From positions 1,736,001-1,800,000 of the forward strand of contig NZ_CP063989.1 in the NCBI RefSeq assembly GCF_014595995.2: a DNA stretch of 64,000 nt. Direction: 5' to 3'. Under the pieces are notes generated by a model. The model ran no database searches. It worked only from the letters and a program-made list of their open reading frames with translations, and was not told where the DNA came from. Source of the DNA: Actinomyces respiraculi (GTDB lineage Bacteria > Actinomycetota > Actinomycetes > Actinomycetales > Actinomycetaceae). The position numbers and the translations under genes are program-made. Shown in pieces: positions 17,837 through 27,317 of this stretch (within the stretch, counting starts at the first letter, position 1; each line of letters opens with the position of its first letter).

Positions 17837-17863
17837 TTAGCACTCTCGCGGTGTGAGTGCCAT
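17837..17863. promoter_or_regulatory. CIRCE operator
   Basis: TTAGCACTC, nine bases, GAGTGCCAT matches the CIRCE consensus (TTAGCACTC-N9-GAGTGCTAA) in the first arm fully and in the second arm in seven of nine positions. It lies 54 bases before the hrcA start on the minus strand, as expected for control of hrcA-dnaJ by HrcA. Confidence 0.92.
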
Positions 17864-17926
17864 CCTACGCCGGGGCTCGGCGGGTCAGGCCACCCCTAGC
17901 CGTGAGGTTCCCCTACCGTGCCCTGA

Positions 17927-19078
17927 GTGAACACGCCCCGACGACCCTCAGCAGCCGGCACCACCCCCGGAGCCATGCGGGGCACCGCACCCGCTCCTAT
18001 GCGGGGCACCGCACCCGTGCCTATGCGGGGCACCGCACCCGTGCCAGGTTCGACGGCGGCCAGACGCGCCGCCCTGCGAGAGCAGGCCCAGCGCGAGCAG
18101 GAGGCCATGCGCGCTGCCGGCAGGCGCGCCATGACCCCACTGGAGCGGCGCCGGGCCGAGGCTGCCCCGTCCGCTCGACCCACGACGTCGGACCGCTATG
18201 GCGGGGACGTACTGCGCACCGACCCCCACCGGGTGGGGCCCCATGCGGTGCGCCCCGAGTCCGTCCACGTGCCTGTCAGCCACGGGCTCGTCGTCGAGGA
18301 CCGCCAGACCGGCTTCGTCGGCGCCGCCGTCGCCGTCGAGAAGTCCGGTGGCCGCCACGTCGTCGTCCTCGAGGACCGTCACGGCACCCGCCGGGGCTTC
18401 CCCCTGGGCCCCGGCTTCTGGATCGATGGACGGCCCGTCATCCTCGACCCGCCCGTCACCCGTCCGACGGCGCCCACCGGCCCCGTCAGCGCCGCCGGCA
18501 GGAGGCTCACGGCCTCCGGCTCCTACGCGGTCGAGCGCGGCCCGGCGAGGGTCGCGCGGGCCTCACGCATCTGGGTCGAGGGCCGCCACGACGCCGAGCT
18601 CGTGGAGAAGGTGTGGGGTGATGACCTGCGCCACGAGGGCGTCGTCGTGCTCATGCTCGACGGCGTCGACCACCTCGAGGAGGTCATGGCCTCCTTCGGC
18701 CCCTCCCCCGAGCGCCGTGCCGGCGTGCTCGTCGACCACCTCGTGCCCGACTCCAAGGAGTCGCGCATCGCCGAGCGCGTGCGCGCCATGCCCGGCGGGG
18801 ACAACGTGTTGGTCCTAGGCCACCCTTACGTGGACGTGTGGCAGGCGGTCCGGCCTGAGCGCCTGGGGTTGCGGGCGTGGCCGCACGTGCCGCGCGGCAC
18901 CGACATCAAGCGCGGCACTCTTGAGGTCCTTGGCTGGCCGCACGCGGACCAGGCCGACGTCGCCCGCGGCTGGCAGCGCATCCTCGCCACCGTGCGCAAC
19001 TACAAGGATCTTGAGCCGAGCCTGCTGGGGCGCATGGAGGAGCTCATCGACTTCGTCACCGCCCCGGGCACCTGCTGA
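17927..19078 (+). CDS. DUF3097 family protein
   Basis: This 383-residue soluble protein matches the actinobacterial DUF3097 family by its conserved core: RIWVEGRHDAELVEKVWGDD, LMLDGVDHL, VDHLVPDSKESRIA, VLVLGHPYVDVWQ and RGTDIKRGTLEVLGWPH. The DxK/ExxH-like acidic positions recall Toprim-like folds, but no activity is known. The GTG at 17927 is taken as start. The first 40 residues hold three copies of MRGTAPxP encoded by 24-bp tandem repeats, followed by an Ala/Arg/Glu-rich helix, so the true folded part begins near residue 85. It is divergent from hrcA, a common neighbour of DUF3097. Confidence 0.85.
   Translation: MNTPRRPSAAGTTPGAMRGTAPAPMRGTAPVPMRGTAPVPGSTAARRAALREQAQREQEAMRAAGRRAMTPLERRRAEAAPSARPTTSDRYGGDVLRTDPHRVGPHAVRPESVHVPVSHGLVVEDRQTGFVGAAVAVEKSGGRHVVVLEDRHGTRRGFPLGPGFWIDGRPVILDPPVTRPTAPTGPVSAAGRRLTASGSYAVERGPARVARASRIWVEGRHDAELVEKVWGDDLRHEGVVVLMLDGVDHLEEVMASFGPSPERRAGVLVDHLVPDSKESRIAERVRAMPGGDNVLVLGHPYVDVWQAVRPERLGLRAWPHVPRGTDIKRGTLEVLGWPHADQADVARGWQRILATVRNYKDLEPSLLGRMEELIDFVTAPGTC
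17975..18046 (+). repeat. Three tandem 24-bp repeats inside the DUF3097 gene
   Basis: Units at 17975-17998, 17999-18022 and 18023-18046 each encode MRGTAPxP. They differ by only a few bases (third unit from the others at its last bases, first unit at CTCCT). The unit length is a multiple of three, so copy number can change without breaking the frame. Confidence 0.9.
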
Positions 19079-19100
19079 GCCGGTACGTCAGGCCTCGCGG

Positions 19101-19166
19101 GGAACGTCACCAGTTTTCGCGGCGGATAACACCAGAACTCGTGGGGAATAACACCAGTTCTCGCGG
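19101..19166 (+). repeat. Three 22-bp-phased repeats (AACACCAGTTCTCGCGG family)
   Basis: The ACCAG cores start at 19109, 19131 and 19153, exactly 22 bp apart. The third copy (AACACCAGTTCTCGCGG) is identical to copies in the array at 44.6 kb. The array fills the gap between the convergent DUF3097 and antiporter genes and touches the stop codon of the latter. Confidence 0.85.
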
Positions 19167-20570
19167 TTAGGAGTCTTGGAGCTTAAGGCGGCGGGCGTGA
19201 GCGAGCAGTCGGACGTTGTTGCCCAGCAGGAGGGCGACGATGAGGGAGCCTAGGGCCTTGGCCCACAGCGGCTCGGCGATGAACAGGCACACCATGGCGG
19301 CGAGCACGGGCGCCAGGTAGGTGAAGGACTTGGCGACGTAGCCACCGAAGGAGGGCATCTCGACCCCACGGCCCTCGGCGACGGACTTGACCATGAAGTT
19401 GGGGCCATTGCCGATGTAGGTCAGCGCCCCGCACAGCACCGCACCCAGCGAGATGGACACGAGATAGGTCTCGGGCACGCCTGCCACCGTCGCACCGCCC
19501 GGGTGGGCAACCTGCCCGGCCATCTCGAAGAAGGTCGCGTAGGTGGGGGCGTTGTCGAGCACTGAGGACAGGCCCCCGGTGAAGACGAAGAAGGTGATCT
19601 CGTTCAGCGGCAGGGAGCCGGCGACCTGGTCGAGGTAGTGCAGGGCCGGGATCATCGTCAGGAAGATGCCGATGAACAGGGTGGCGACCTCGGCAATGGG
19701 GCCCCACTCGAACTGGTTGTCCTCGAAGCGGGCGCGCTTGTCCCCGAAGCGGTAGGAGCACCAGGCGGCGGCGAGCATGATGATCTCGCGTAGCGGCACC
19801 CAGTCGGTGAGGGTGGCGTGTCCGGCCTCGATGGCCTCAACGTCGACGGACGGAGTCAGGGCGACAGCGCCGATAATGACGACGAACCACACGAGGTTGC
19901 TGGCACCGCGAAGGCCGAGGGGCTCGATGTCCTCGCGGTCCTCACGCACGGCGGAGGCGGGCTCCTGGGCGTAGTAGTAGGAGTCGAGGGCGAAGTAGGC
20001 GGCGAGCATCATGGCCAGGACGAAGGCCCACTCCCACACGAGGCTGAAGGTCCAGGTGAAGGGGACGCCGCGCAGGAAGCCGAGGAAGAGCGGCGGGTCC
20101 CCCAGCGGGGTGAGCAGACCTCCGCAGTTGGCGACGACGAAGATCGTGAACAGCACGGTGTGCACGCGGTAGCGGCGCTCCTGGTTGGTGTTGAGCAGGG
20201 GCCGGATGAGGAGCATGGCCGCGCCCGTGGTGCCGATGAAGGAGGCGAGCACGCCACCGACGGCGAGGAAGAGAGTGTTGTTGCGCGGGGTGGCCTCGAT
20301 GTCTCCCTTGAGGAAGATGCCGCCGGAGACGATGAAGAGGGCGAGCAGCAGGGCGATGAACTGCCCGTACTCGACGACGGAGGCGAAGACCGCCTGCCAG
20401 CCGAGGGCGAACCACATCCACACGGCCACGGGCAGGCCCAGCAGGAGGGCGACGGCGAGCTGGCTGGACTGCTTCTCCCACCAGTGGGCGGTCCTGGGCA
20501 CAAGCGGCAGGACCGCGATAGACGCGAGCATTGCGGCAAAAGGCAGGATGGACCACCACTGCAGGTGCAC
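19167..20570 (-). CDS. Sodium:proton antiporter-like permease (CitMHS_2 type)
   Basis: This 467-residue integral membrane protein has about 12 hydrophobic helices. Family-like motifs are GGVLASFIGTTGAAMLLIRP, NCGGLLTPLGDPPLFLGFLR and GGLSSVLDNAPTYATFFEMA, the paired loops of ion-transporter superfamily permeases that carry GDP/DNAP-type ion sites. The GTG at 20568-20570 is chosen because GAGGAG lies seven bases upstream. The frame is open a further 15 codons. The substrate (Na+/H+ or a carboxylate) cannot be decided from sequence alone. It is probably a single-gene unit converging on DUF3097. Confidence 0.78.
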   Translation of the reverse strand: MHLQWWSILPFAAMLASIAVLPLVPRTAHWWEKQSSQLAVALLLGLPVAVWMWFALGWQAVFASVVEYGQFIALLLALFIVSGGIFLKGDIEATPRNNTLFLAVGGVLASFIGTTGAAMLLIRPLLNTNQERRYRVHTVLFTIFVVANCGGLLTPLGDPPLFLGFLRGVPFTWTFSLVWEWAFVLAMMLAAYFALDSYYYAQEPASAVREDREDIEPLGLRGASNLVWFVVIIGAVALTPSVDVEAIEAGHATLTDWVPLREIIMLAAAWCSYRFGDKRARFEDNQFEWGPIAEVATLFIGIFLTMIPALHYLDQVAGSLPLNEITFFVFTGGLSSVLDNAPTYATFFEMAGQVAHPGGATVAGVPETYLVSISLGAVLCGALTYIGNGPNFMVKSVAEGRGVEMPSFGGYVAKSFTYLAPVLAAMVCLFIAEPLWAKALGSLIVALLLGNNVRLLAHARRLKLQDS

Positions 20571-20681
20571 TGAGACTCCTCGAGGACGGATCGGTCTGGT
20601 GCGGCTGGGGCCCACGAGAAGGGCGGCCGGGCGCGCCGCTCCACTGTACGACGCTGCACGTCCCAGGATCAGGGAGGAGAG

Positions 20682-21740
20682 TCAGAGCCAGCCGGCCAGG
20701 AGCCCTCGTGCCTGCTCGATGAGGGTCTGGGCGCAGCCCTCGGAATCGTTGCCCCAGCGCAGGTAGGTGAAGGTGCCGCCGCCGGCCTCGGTGAAGGTCT
20801 CGCGGTTGAGCTGGTCGATCTCCTCCAGGGTCTCCAGGCAGTCGCTCATGAAGCCGGGGCAGATGACGTCCAGGCGCGGACAACCCGCCCGCCCCAGCGC
20901 CTCGACGGTGTCGATGGTGGCGGGGCCGATCCACTCCGAGCGCCCGAAGACGGACTGGAAGGTGGTGAGCACGAGAGCGCCGTCGTCCCCGTTGTCCTGG
21001 CTGACGGTGACGCCCAGGCGCTCAGCGAGGGCGGCGACGGTGGCCTCGCACTCGGAGCGGTAGGGGTCGCCGGCCGCGTGCATGGCGGCGGGGATGGAGT
21101 GGAAGGAGCACAGCAGGTGCTCCCCGCGCGAGGGGTCGGGGCGTCCGTGCTCGGCCCAGTGGGCCTCGATGGGGGCGGCCAGGGCCTCGATGTAGGTCTC
21201 GTTGACGGGGAAGGAGCGCACGGTGCGCAGCTCGGGCTGGTTGCGTGAGGCGAGCATGAAGCGCATGGCCTCGTCGATGACGGGCGCCTGGCTGGAGGCG
21301 GAGTACTGGGGGTAGGCGGGCAGAAGGGCGATGCGGCGGTGGCCCGAGTCCATGAGCTCACGCATGACGTCCTGGACGCCGGGATCGCCGTAGCGCATGG
21401 CCACGCGCACGACGACGTCGTCTCCCAGGGCCTCCTGGACGAGTGCGACCTGCCGCTCGGTGTAGTGCATGAGGGGGCTGCCGGAGCGGGTGTGCTCCAT
21501 CCCTTCGCGCCAGACGGTGCGGTACTTGGCGGCGGAGTCCGCGGGGCGGCGGATGAGGACCATCGTCTCGAGGATGGGGCGCCACAGGAGGGGGTGCATC
21601 TCGACGACGCGGCGGTCGGAGAGGAACTCGCGCAGGTACGGGCGCACGTCCTTGGCGGTGGGGGTTGCCGGGGTGCCGAGGTTGGCGATGACGAGCGCGG
21701 GGCGCGGGTCGAGTGGACGTGCGTCGGCGTCGGGGGCCAC
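20682..21740 (-). CDS. hemH: Ferrochelatase (coproporphyrin-dependent type expected)
   Basis: This 352-residue ferrochelatase inserts iron into the porphyrin ring in haem synthesis. In actinobacteria the substrate is usually coproporphyrin III. Seen are ALVIANLGTPATPTAKDVRP at the N-terminus, YPQYSASSQAPVIDE, the metal-site histidine in LLCSFHSIPAAMHAAGDPY, and VICPGFMSDCLETLEEI, with Cys and acidic residues near the C-terminus. The GTG at 21738-21740 follows AAGGAGGG. Bases 20571-20681 before the antiporter hold no gene. Confidence 0.93.
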   Translation of the reverse strand: MAPDADARPLDPRPALVIANLGTPATPTAKDVRPYLREFLSDRRVVEMHPLLWRPILETMVLIRRPADSAAKYRTVWREGMEHTRSGSPLMHYTERQVALVQEALGDDVVVRVAMRYGDPGVQDVMRELMDSGHRRIALLPAYPQYSASSQAPVIDEAMRFMLASRNQPELRTVRSFPVNETYIEALAAPIEAHWAEHGRPDPSRGEHLLCSFHSIPAAMHAAGDPYRSECEATVAALAERLGVTVSQDNGDDGALVLTTFQSVFGRSEWIGPATIDTVEALGRAGCPRLDVICPGFMSDCLETLEEIDQLNRETFTEAGGGTFTYLRWGNDSEGCAQTLIEQARGLLAGWL

Positions 21741-21861
21741 TGGCCCTCCTTCGGTGGGTCATGGGGGTGCGGGGATCGTGACGGCATTTCGCGACACATC
21801 CCGCCGTTTCGTCGTCACGGGAGTCTAGCCGCCGCGACGACGTCTGTTGACCGACGTCGTG

Positions 21862-23007
21862 TCATCTCCCCCGCGCCGCGGTGGCGCGGGCCCCGCCCGC
21901 CGGGCAGGGCTCACGGGGGCGGCGCAGGCCCGCGGTGACGTCGTCCATGAGATCGAGGACGTCCGGCGCCCGCCACGCCCGACGGCCCCGCGCCACCTGG
22001 TAGCCGACGACGACGCCCGCGCTCTCGAGCCGGGAGAAGGCTCGCCGAGCGGCCTGCTCGCTGACGCCCAGCTCGCGTGCGGTCGTGGCGACGTCGAGCA
22101 CCGGCTGGCTGAGGAGCAGACGGACGATCGACCTGTCGGGAGTACCGGTACGAGAGGTGATGAGCGTCTCCCAGTGCTCGTGGACGGCGCGCAGGGACGT
22201 CCCGGCCCTGAGGCCGAGGTCGGCCGCCTCCTGGGCGGCGTCGACGACGAGATCGATGACCGCCTCGCAACGGCCCTCACGGTAGGCGTCGAGGGCGTGG
22301 AAGTAGGTGCTCGTGTCTGCCAGGAGGACCGCGGAGATGGGCAGGGGCGCATAGACCCCCAGCCCCGACTGCCGCAGGAGCACGTGGATGAGGGCCCGCC
22401 CCGTGCGTCCGTTGCCGTCGGCGAAGGGGTGGATGGTCTCGAGCTGGGCGTGGGCGATGGCGGCACGCGTGAGGGGCGGGAGGTCGGTGCGCACGGTGAA
22501 GGCGATGAGGTCGTCGAGGGCGCCAGGGACCCGAGTGTGGACGGGCGGGACGAACAGTGCGTCGACGGGTGCGTGCTCGCCGCCGCCGATCCATATGGGT
22601 TCGTCACGCAGCCGCCCGGCGACGTCAGGGGCATGGGGACGAAGCAGGGCCTCGTGCATGCGCAGGAGCGAGCCCGTGCTGAGCGCTCCGTCGTGCGCCA
22701 GCGCCTCTCGCATGGCTCGGGTGTTGGCGACGACGGCCCTGGCGTTGCCCCCGATCCCGCCGAAGGACTCCTCCTCAATGACCTTCCTGGCGGAGGAGGT
22801 GAGTCTCTCGATCCGGGACGAGGCGGATGACTCGCTGCGCAGCAGCAGGGCTGTGTAGGGCAGGAGCGCGGCTCCCGAGTCCTGGTCGAAGCGCGCGATA
22901 GCGGCGACCGCCGAGGCCTCCCTGGCCGCCATGGCCGGGGAGAGCGGAGGGCGGGCACGGGCGATCTCGGGGAGGACCGCCGTCCGCCGCACACCCCGCC
23001 GCCGCAC
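21862..23007 (-). CDS. Fic-family AMPylase
   Basis: The Fic motif HPFADGNGRTGR (residues 193-204 from the chosen start) is complete, so transfer of AMP or a related group to a target hydroxyl is likely. An N-terminal inhibitory-helix-like motif SSRIER lies at about 63-68; in the usual (S/T)xxxE(G/N) the last residue is G or N, but here it is R. The C-terminus has a winged-helix-like part (TARELGVSEQAARRAFSRLE, then GVVVGYQV). The start is uncertain: GTG 23005-23007, GTG 22990-22992 or ATG 22930-22932, all downstream of hemW. Homologues often extend further N-terminally, so the 5' end may have been lost. The target protein is unknown. Confidence 0.8.
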   Translation of the reverse strand: MRRRGVRRTAVLPEIARARPPLSPAMAAREASAVAAIARFDQDSGAALLPYTALLLRSESSASSRIERLTSSARKVIEEESFGGIGGNARAVVANTRAMREALAHDGALSTGSLLRMHEALLRPHAPDVAGRLRDEPIWIGGGEHAPVDALFVPPVHTRVPGALDDLIAFTVRTDLPPLTRAAIAHAQLETIHPFADGNGRTGRALIHVLLRQSGLGVYAPLPISAVLLADTSTYFHALDAYREGRCEAVIDLVVDAAQEAADLGLRAGTSLRAVHEHWETLITSRTGTPDRSIVRLLLSQPVLDVATTARELGVSEQAARRAFSRLESAGVVVGYQVARGRRAWRAPDVLDLMDDVTAGLRRPREPCPAGGARATAARGR

Positions 23008-23026
23008 CCGAGGTCCCGCCCGGGCC

Positions 23027-24298
23027 TCACTGCCCGACGAGGCAGCCGGTGACGTGATCCGCCATGAGCCGACCGCGCAGGGTAAGCACGGCGCGCCCGC
23101 GCAGAGCGGGCGCCGCCTCGAGCAGCCCCTGCCCCACGAGGCGCGCCACCACGGGCACGAGCCGCCGGGGCGTGCCGTCCGACGTCGTCGCCTCACCGGG
23201 GCGCGCCAGAGCGTCCAGCGCGATCCCCTCGCGCAGGCGGATGCCGAGCATGACCCGCTCGAGCTCGCGCGCCTCGGCGTCGACGACCTCGTGCCCGGCC
23301 ACCGGCAGGCACCCCGCGGCAACCTGCGCGGCCCAGGCCACCGGAGCCTTGAGGCCCCACATGCGCACGTCACCGAAGTGCGAGTGCGCCCCGGGCCCCG
23401 CGCCGTACCAGTCCCAGTCCTGCCAGTACGCCCGGTTGTGGCGGCACTGCGCCCCGGGTCTGGCCCAGTTGGAGATCTCGTACCACTCGTACCCGGCGGC
23501 GGCCAGGGCGGCGTCCGCCATCTCGTACTTCGTGGCCTCGTCGTCGTCCTGCGGCATCTCCAGCTCGCCGCGACGCACCTGGGCCCACATCCGCGTGCCC
23601 TCCTCGATGACGAGGGCGTAGGCGCTGATGTGGTCCGGCCCGGTGAGCACCGCCGCCTCCAGGCTCCGGGCCCAGTCCTCCATGGACTCCCCCGGCGTGC
23701 CGTAGATGAGGTCGAGGCTCGTCGACAGCCCCGCCCTGCGCGCCCACTCGACGACGAGCGGCACCCGCTCGGGCGTGTGCGTCCTGTCCAGCGTCGCCAG
23801 CACATGGGGCACAGCCGACTGCATCCCGAAGGACACGCGTGTGAAACCCGCCTCGGCCAGCGCCACCAGGTAGCGCTCGTCGACGGTCTCCGGGTTGGCC
23901 TCGGTCGTCACCTCCGCGTCCTCGGCCAGCCCCCAGGTGGAGCGCACAAGGGCGACCATCCGCGCCAGGTCGCCGGCCGGAAGCATCGTGGGCGTGCCCC
24001 CGCCGAGGAACACCGTCTGTGCGGCACGCTTCGGCAGGCCCGCCCGGTCCATCGCCTCGCGCGCCAGGCGCAGCTCGCCCGCCAGGGTGCTCACGTAGTC
24101 CGACGCCGACGCCCCGCCGCCCATGTTGAGGTTCGTGTACGTGTTGAAGTCGCAGTAGCCGCAGCGCACCCGGCAGTAGGGCACGTGCAGGTACACCGAG
24201 AAGGGCCGCGCGCTCCCGTCGGGCGCCGGGGCCAGGACCTGGGCGGGCAGGTCGCCCGCCCCTGGCAGGGGCTCGCCGTCGGGCTGGCGCGGGCTCAC
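23027..24298 (-). CDS. hemW: HemW-type radical SAM haem chaperone
   Basis: This 423-residue protein is of the HemN/HemW group. The radical SAM cluster motif is CRVRCGYC (CxxxCxxC) after YLHVPY. FLGGGTPTML, TEANPETV, RVSFGMQS and DLIYGTPGE follow in the expected order. The HNRAYW motif and the absence of the extra HemN N-terminal cysteine support HemW, which carries haem to target proteins, rather than a true coproporphyrinogen dehydrogenase. The ATG overlaps the trmB stop by four bases. Confidence 0.88.
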   Translation of the reverse strand: MSPRQPDGEPLPGAGDLPAQVLAPAPDGSARPFSVYLHVPYCRVRCGYCDFNTYTNLNMGGGASASDYVSTLAGELRLAREAMDRAGLPKRAAQTVFLGGGTPTMLPAGDLARMVALVRSTWGLAEDAEVTTEANPETVDERYLVALAEAGFTRVSFGMQSAVPHVLATLDRTHTPERVPLVVEWARRAGLSTSLDLIYGTPGESMEDWARSLEAAVLTGPDHISAYALVIEEGTRMWAQVRRGELEMPQDDDEATKYEMADAALAAAGYEWYEISNWARPGAQCRHNRAYWQDWDWYGAGPGAHSHFGDVRMWGLKAPVAWAAQVAAGCLPVAGHEVVDAEARELERVMLGIRLREGIALDALARPGEATTSDGTPRRLVPVVARLVGQGLLEAAPALRGRAVLTLRGRLMADHVTGCLVGQ

Positions 24299-25269
24299 AC
24301 GTGCCCGCCCGCCGCGCTCCGCCAGGCGGCCGGGGCCTGGGTGGCTGTCCGGTCATCGATCTGCTCAAGCACCGGCTGGCGGCGGCGCGGCACCCAGGCC
24401 TCCTCGGTGCGCACGGCGGTCAGGTCACGGATCGTGCGCCCGGCGTCGATGCCGCGCTGCTCGAAACGGGTGAGGCCCCGGCCCTCGAAGCGTTCGGACC
24501 AGCCGCCCAGGACGCCCGACGGCGAGCCGGGGTCCGGCCCGTTGCCCCGCGAGCCCGGTTCGGCACTGGCCGCTCCGAGCTCGGCCCGGGCCCCGGCGTC
24601 GTCGTACCTGAAGTAGGGGCGGGTCTGGTCGGTCTCCAACCCTTCGGGCAGGGCGGAGGCTGCCTCGAGGACGTCGCGCATCTGCCAGGCGTAGTCCGCC
24701 CAGTCGGTGGCCAGGCGCCACACGCCGCCCGGGCGCAGCACACGCGCCACTGCGTCCGCGAAAGCCTCGTTGACGAGGCGGCGCTTGCGGTGGCGCGGCT
24801 TGCGCCAGGGGTCGGGGAAGAAGACCCACACCTCGCTCACACTCGCCACGGGCAGCGCGGTGGCCAGCAGCTGGGAGGCGTCGGCCGGCACCACCTTGAG
24901 GTTGCGCAGCCCCGCCCGGGCCGCCTCGCGCACGATCCTGGCGATCGCCGTCTCCCACACTTCGACGGCCAGGTAGTCCGTGCCCGGGTTCGCGGCGGCG
25001 GCCGAGAGCACCGCCTCGCCGCCGCCGGAGCCGACCTCGACGACGACGGGGCGGGCCTGGCCGAGGTGGCCCAGGGCGGCCGCGGGGTCGAGCCGGAAGC
25101 CGGCGTCCACGGTGCGGATGGCGTCGGCCCGGGGCACGTCGACGACGTAGGCGGGACCGTGCTCGGCCAGCGCCTGCCTCTGCGCCTGCGTCAGGCGCCC
25201 GCCGGCGCGCGAGTAGGAGCGCACGCGCGAGTGTATGGCGTGCGACTGCAACGGGTGGACCTGGGCCAT
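24295..25269 (-). CDS. trmB: tRNA (guanine-46-N7)-methyltransferase TrmB
   Basis: This 324-residue class I methyltransferase makes m7G46 in the variable loop of tRNAs. Motifs seen are VVEVGSGGGEAVLSAAAANP (SAM binding), YLAVEVWETAIARIVREA, VWVFFPDPWRKPRHRKRRLV (the diagnostic TrmB motif) and VWRLATDWADYAWQM. It is longer than the usual 220-260 residues through a Gly/Pro-rich stretch near residues 235-265. It lies between lepA (3-base gap) and hemW (overlap), so one transcript is likely. Confidence 0.92.
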   Translation of the reverse strand: MAQVHPLQSHAIHSRVRSYSRAGGRLTQAQRQALAEHGPAYVVDVPRADAIRTVDAGFRLDPAAALGHLGQARPVVVEVGSGGGEAVLSAAAANPGTDYLAVEVWETAIARIVREAARAGLRNLKVVPADASQLLATALPVASVSEVWVFFPDPWRKPRHRKRRLVNEAFADAVARVLRPGGVWRLATDWADYAWQMRDVLEAASALPEGLETDQTRPYFRYDDAGARAELGAASAEPGSRGNGPDPGSPSGVLGGWSERFEGRGLTRFEQRGIDAGRTIRDLTAVRTEEAWVPRRRQPVLEQIDDRTATQAPAAWRSAAGGHV

Positions 25270-25272
25270 CGC

Positions 25273-27147
25273 TCACTTGTCCTTACCGGTGGGGGTGTCC
25301 GCCCCGAGGGCGGCGATGAAGGCCTCCTGGGGGACCTCCACGCGGCCGATGGCCTTCATGCGCTTCTTGCCCTCCTTCTGCTTCTCCAGCAGCTTGCGCT
25401 TGCGGGAGATGTCACCGCCGTAGCACTTGGCGAGCATGTCCTTGCGCAGGGCGCGGATCGTCTCACGCGAGATGATGCGCGAGCCCACAGCGGCCTGCAC
25501 CGGGACCTCGAACTGCTGGCGCGGGATGAGCTCTTTGAGGCGCTTGGTCATCATCAGGCCGTAGGAGTATGCGGCGTCCTTGTGGACGATGGCGCTGAAG
25601 GCGTCCACCTTGTCCCCGTTGAGCAGGATGTCCACCTTGACCAGGTCGGCGCTCTGCTCGCCGTCCATGTCGTAGTCGAGCGAGGCGTAGCCGCGGGTGC
25701 GCGACTTCAGCGCGTCGAAGAAGTCGAAGACGATCTCCGCCAGCGGCAGCGTGTAGTGCATCTCCACGCGCTCCTCGGACAGGTAGTCCATGCCCGTCAT
25801 CGTGCCGCGGCGCGACTGGCACAGCTCCATCACCGTGCCCACGAACTCGCTGGGGGTCAGGATCGTGGCGGAGACGACCGGCTCGCGCACGTCCACCACC
25901 TTGCCCTCGGGGAACTCCGAGGGGTTGGTGACCGTGTGGGTGCTGCGGTCCTCCATCGTCACCTGGTACACCACCGAGGGGGCGGTGGAGATGATGTCGA
26001 GGTTGAACTCGCGCTCCAGGCGCTCGCGGATGATCTCCAGGTGCAGCAGGCCGAGGTAGCCGCAGCGGAAGCCGAAGCCCAGCGCCACGGAGGTCTCGGG
26101 CTCATAGGTCAGAGCGGCGTCGTTGAGCTTGAGCTTGTCCAGGGCGTCGCGCAGGTTCGGGAAGTCCGAGCCGTCCACGGGGAACAGGCCGGAGAAGACC
26201 ATGGGCTTGGGGTCCTGGTAGCCCTCGAGCGGCTCGGTGGCGGGGTCCTGGGCCGTGGTGACCGTGTCACCGACCTTTGACTGGCGTACGTCCTTGACGC
26301 CCGTGATGAGGTAGCCGACCTCGCCCGCGCCCAGGCCCGTGGAGGGCTGCGGCTCGGGGCTGATGACGCCGATCTCCAGCAGGTCGTGCACAGCGCCGGT
26401 CGAGAGCATCTCGATGCGCTCACGGGGCCGCAAGGCGCCGTCGACGACGCGCACGTAGGTGACGACGCCGCGGTAGGTGTCGTACACGGAGTCGAAGATC
26501 ATGGCGCGGGCCGGGCCCGTCGGCTCCCCCGCGGGCGCGGGGACAGTCTCGACGATGCGGTCCAGCAGCTCGGGCACGCCGTCGCCGGTCTTGCCGGAGA
26601 CCCGCAGGACGTCCTCGGGGTCGCAGCCGATGATCGAGGCGATCTCGCGCGCGTACTTCTCCGGCTCCGCCGCCGGCAGGTCGATCTTGTTGAGCACCGG
26701 GATGAGGGTGAGGTCACCCTCGATGGCCATGTAGAGGTTGGCCAGCGTCTGGGCCTGGACGCCCTGGGCGGCGTCAACGAGCAGGACGGCGCCCTCGCAG
26801 GCGGCCAGGGAGCGGTTGACCTCGTAGGAGAAGTCGACGTGCCCCGGGGTGTCGATCATGTTGAGCGCGTAGGTGCGCGCCGCATCCCCGGTGCCGACGG
26901 TCCAGGGCATGCGCACGGCCTGCGACTTGATGGTGATGCCGCGCTCGCGCTCGATGTCCATGCGGTCGAGGTACTGGGCGCGCATGTCTCGGGGCTGGAC
27001 GACACCGGTGGCCTGCAGCATGCGGTCCGCCAGGGTCGACTTGCCGTGGTCGATGTGCGCAATGATCGAGAAGTTCCGCAGCAGCTCGGGCGCGGTGGCC
27101 GCAGGGGTAACGGTGGCGGCCTGCTCGGGCGTGGGGATCGGTGACAC
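25273..27147 (-). CDS. lepA: Elongation factor 4 (LepA) GTPase
   Basis: This 624-residue translational GTPase acts on ribosome assembly and back-translocation. G1 is AHIDHGKST at residues 30-38, G3 is DTPGHVDF and G4 is NKID. The LepA-specific C-terminal domain ends with [20 protein letters not shown], the family signature. The GTG at 27145-27147 is chosen because GGAAGAA lies at proper distance and the frame further upstream has no family features. Head of the lepA-trmB-hemW unit on the minus strand. Confidence 0.95.
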   Translation of the reverse strand: MSPIPTPEQAATVTPAATAPELLRNFSIIAHIDHGKSTLADRMLQATGVVQPRDMRAQYLDRMDIERERGITIKSQAVRMPWTVGTGDAARTYALNMIDTPGHVDFSYEVNRSLAACEGAVLLVDAAQGVQAQTLANLYMAIEGDLTLIPVLNKIDLPAAEPEKYAREIASIIGCDPEDVLRVSGKTGDGVPELLDRIVETVPAPAGEPTGPARAMIFDSVYDTYRGVVTYVRVVDGALRPRERIEMLSTGAVHDLLEIGVISPEPQPSTGLGAGEVGYLITGVKDVRQSKVGDTVTTAQDPATEPLEGYQDPKPMVFSGLFPVDGSDFPNLRDALDKLKLNDAALTYEPETSVALGFGFRCGYLGLLHLEIIRERLEREFNLDIISTAPSVVYQVTMEDRSTHTVTNPSEFPEGKVVDVREPVVSATILTPSEFVGTVMELCQSRRGTMTGMDYLSEERVEMHYTLPLAEIVFDFFDALKSRTRGYASLDYDMDGEQSADLVKVDILLNGDKVDAFSAIVHKDAAYSYGLMMTKRLKELIPRQQFEVPVQAAVGSRIISRETIRALRKDMLAKCYGGDISRKRKLLEKQKEGKKRMKAIGRVEVPQEAFIAALGADTPTGKDK

Positions 27148-27317
27148 GTGGGTTCTTCCGGGTGAGGTGCGAGGAGATGTCCTCCAGTCTCCCACGCCCC
27201 GCGTGCACGCTCCCAGCCGTGCGCTGTGAGACGGGCCCCTTCGGCCCCGAGGTCCTTCATCGTCGCCGTCCCAAACGGGCATGATGAAGGGTGATGGCAC
27301 GACGGGAGGAGGAATGT

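Noticed and set aside
24301..26280. A long plus-strand open frame opposite hemW, trmB and lepA
   Set aside because: It is the mirror of strongly conserved genes in GC-rich DNA; its translation is Gly/Val/His-rich and shows no motif.
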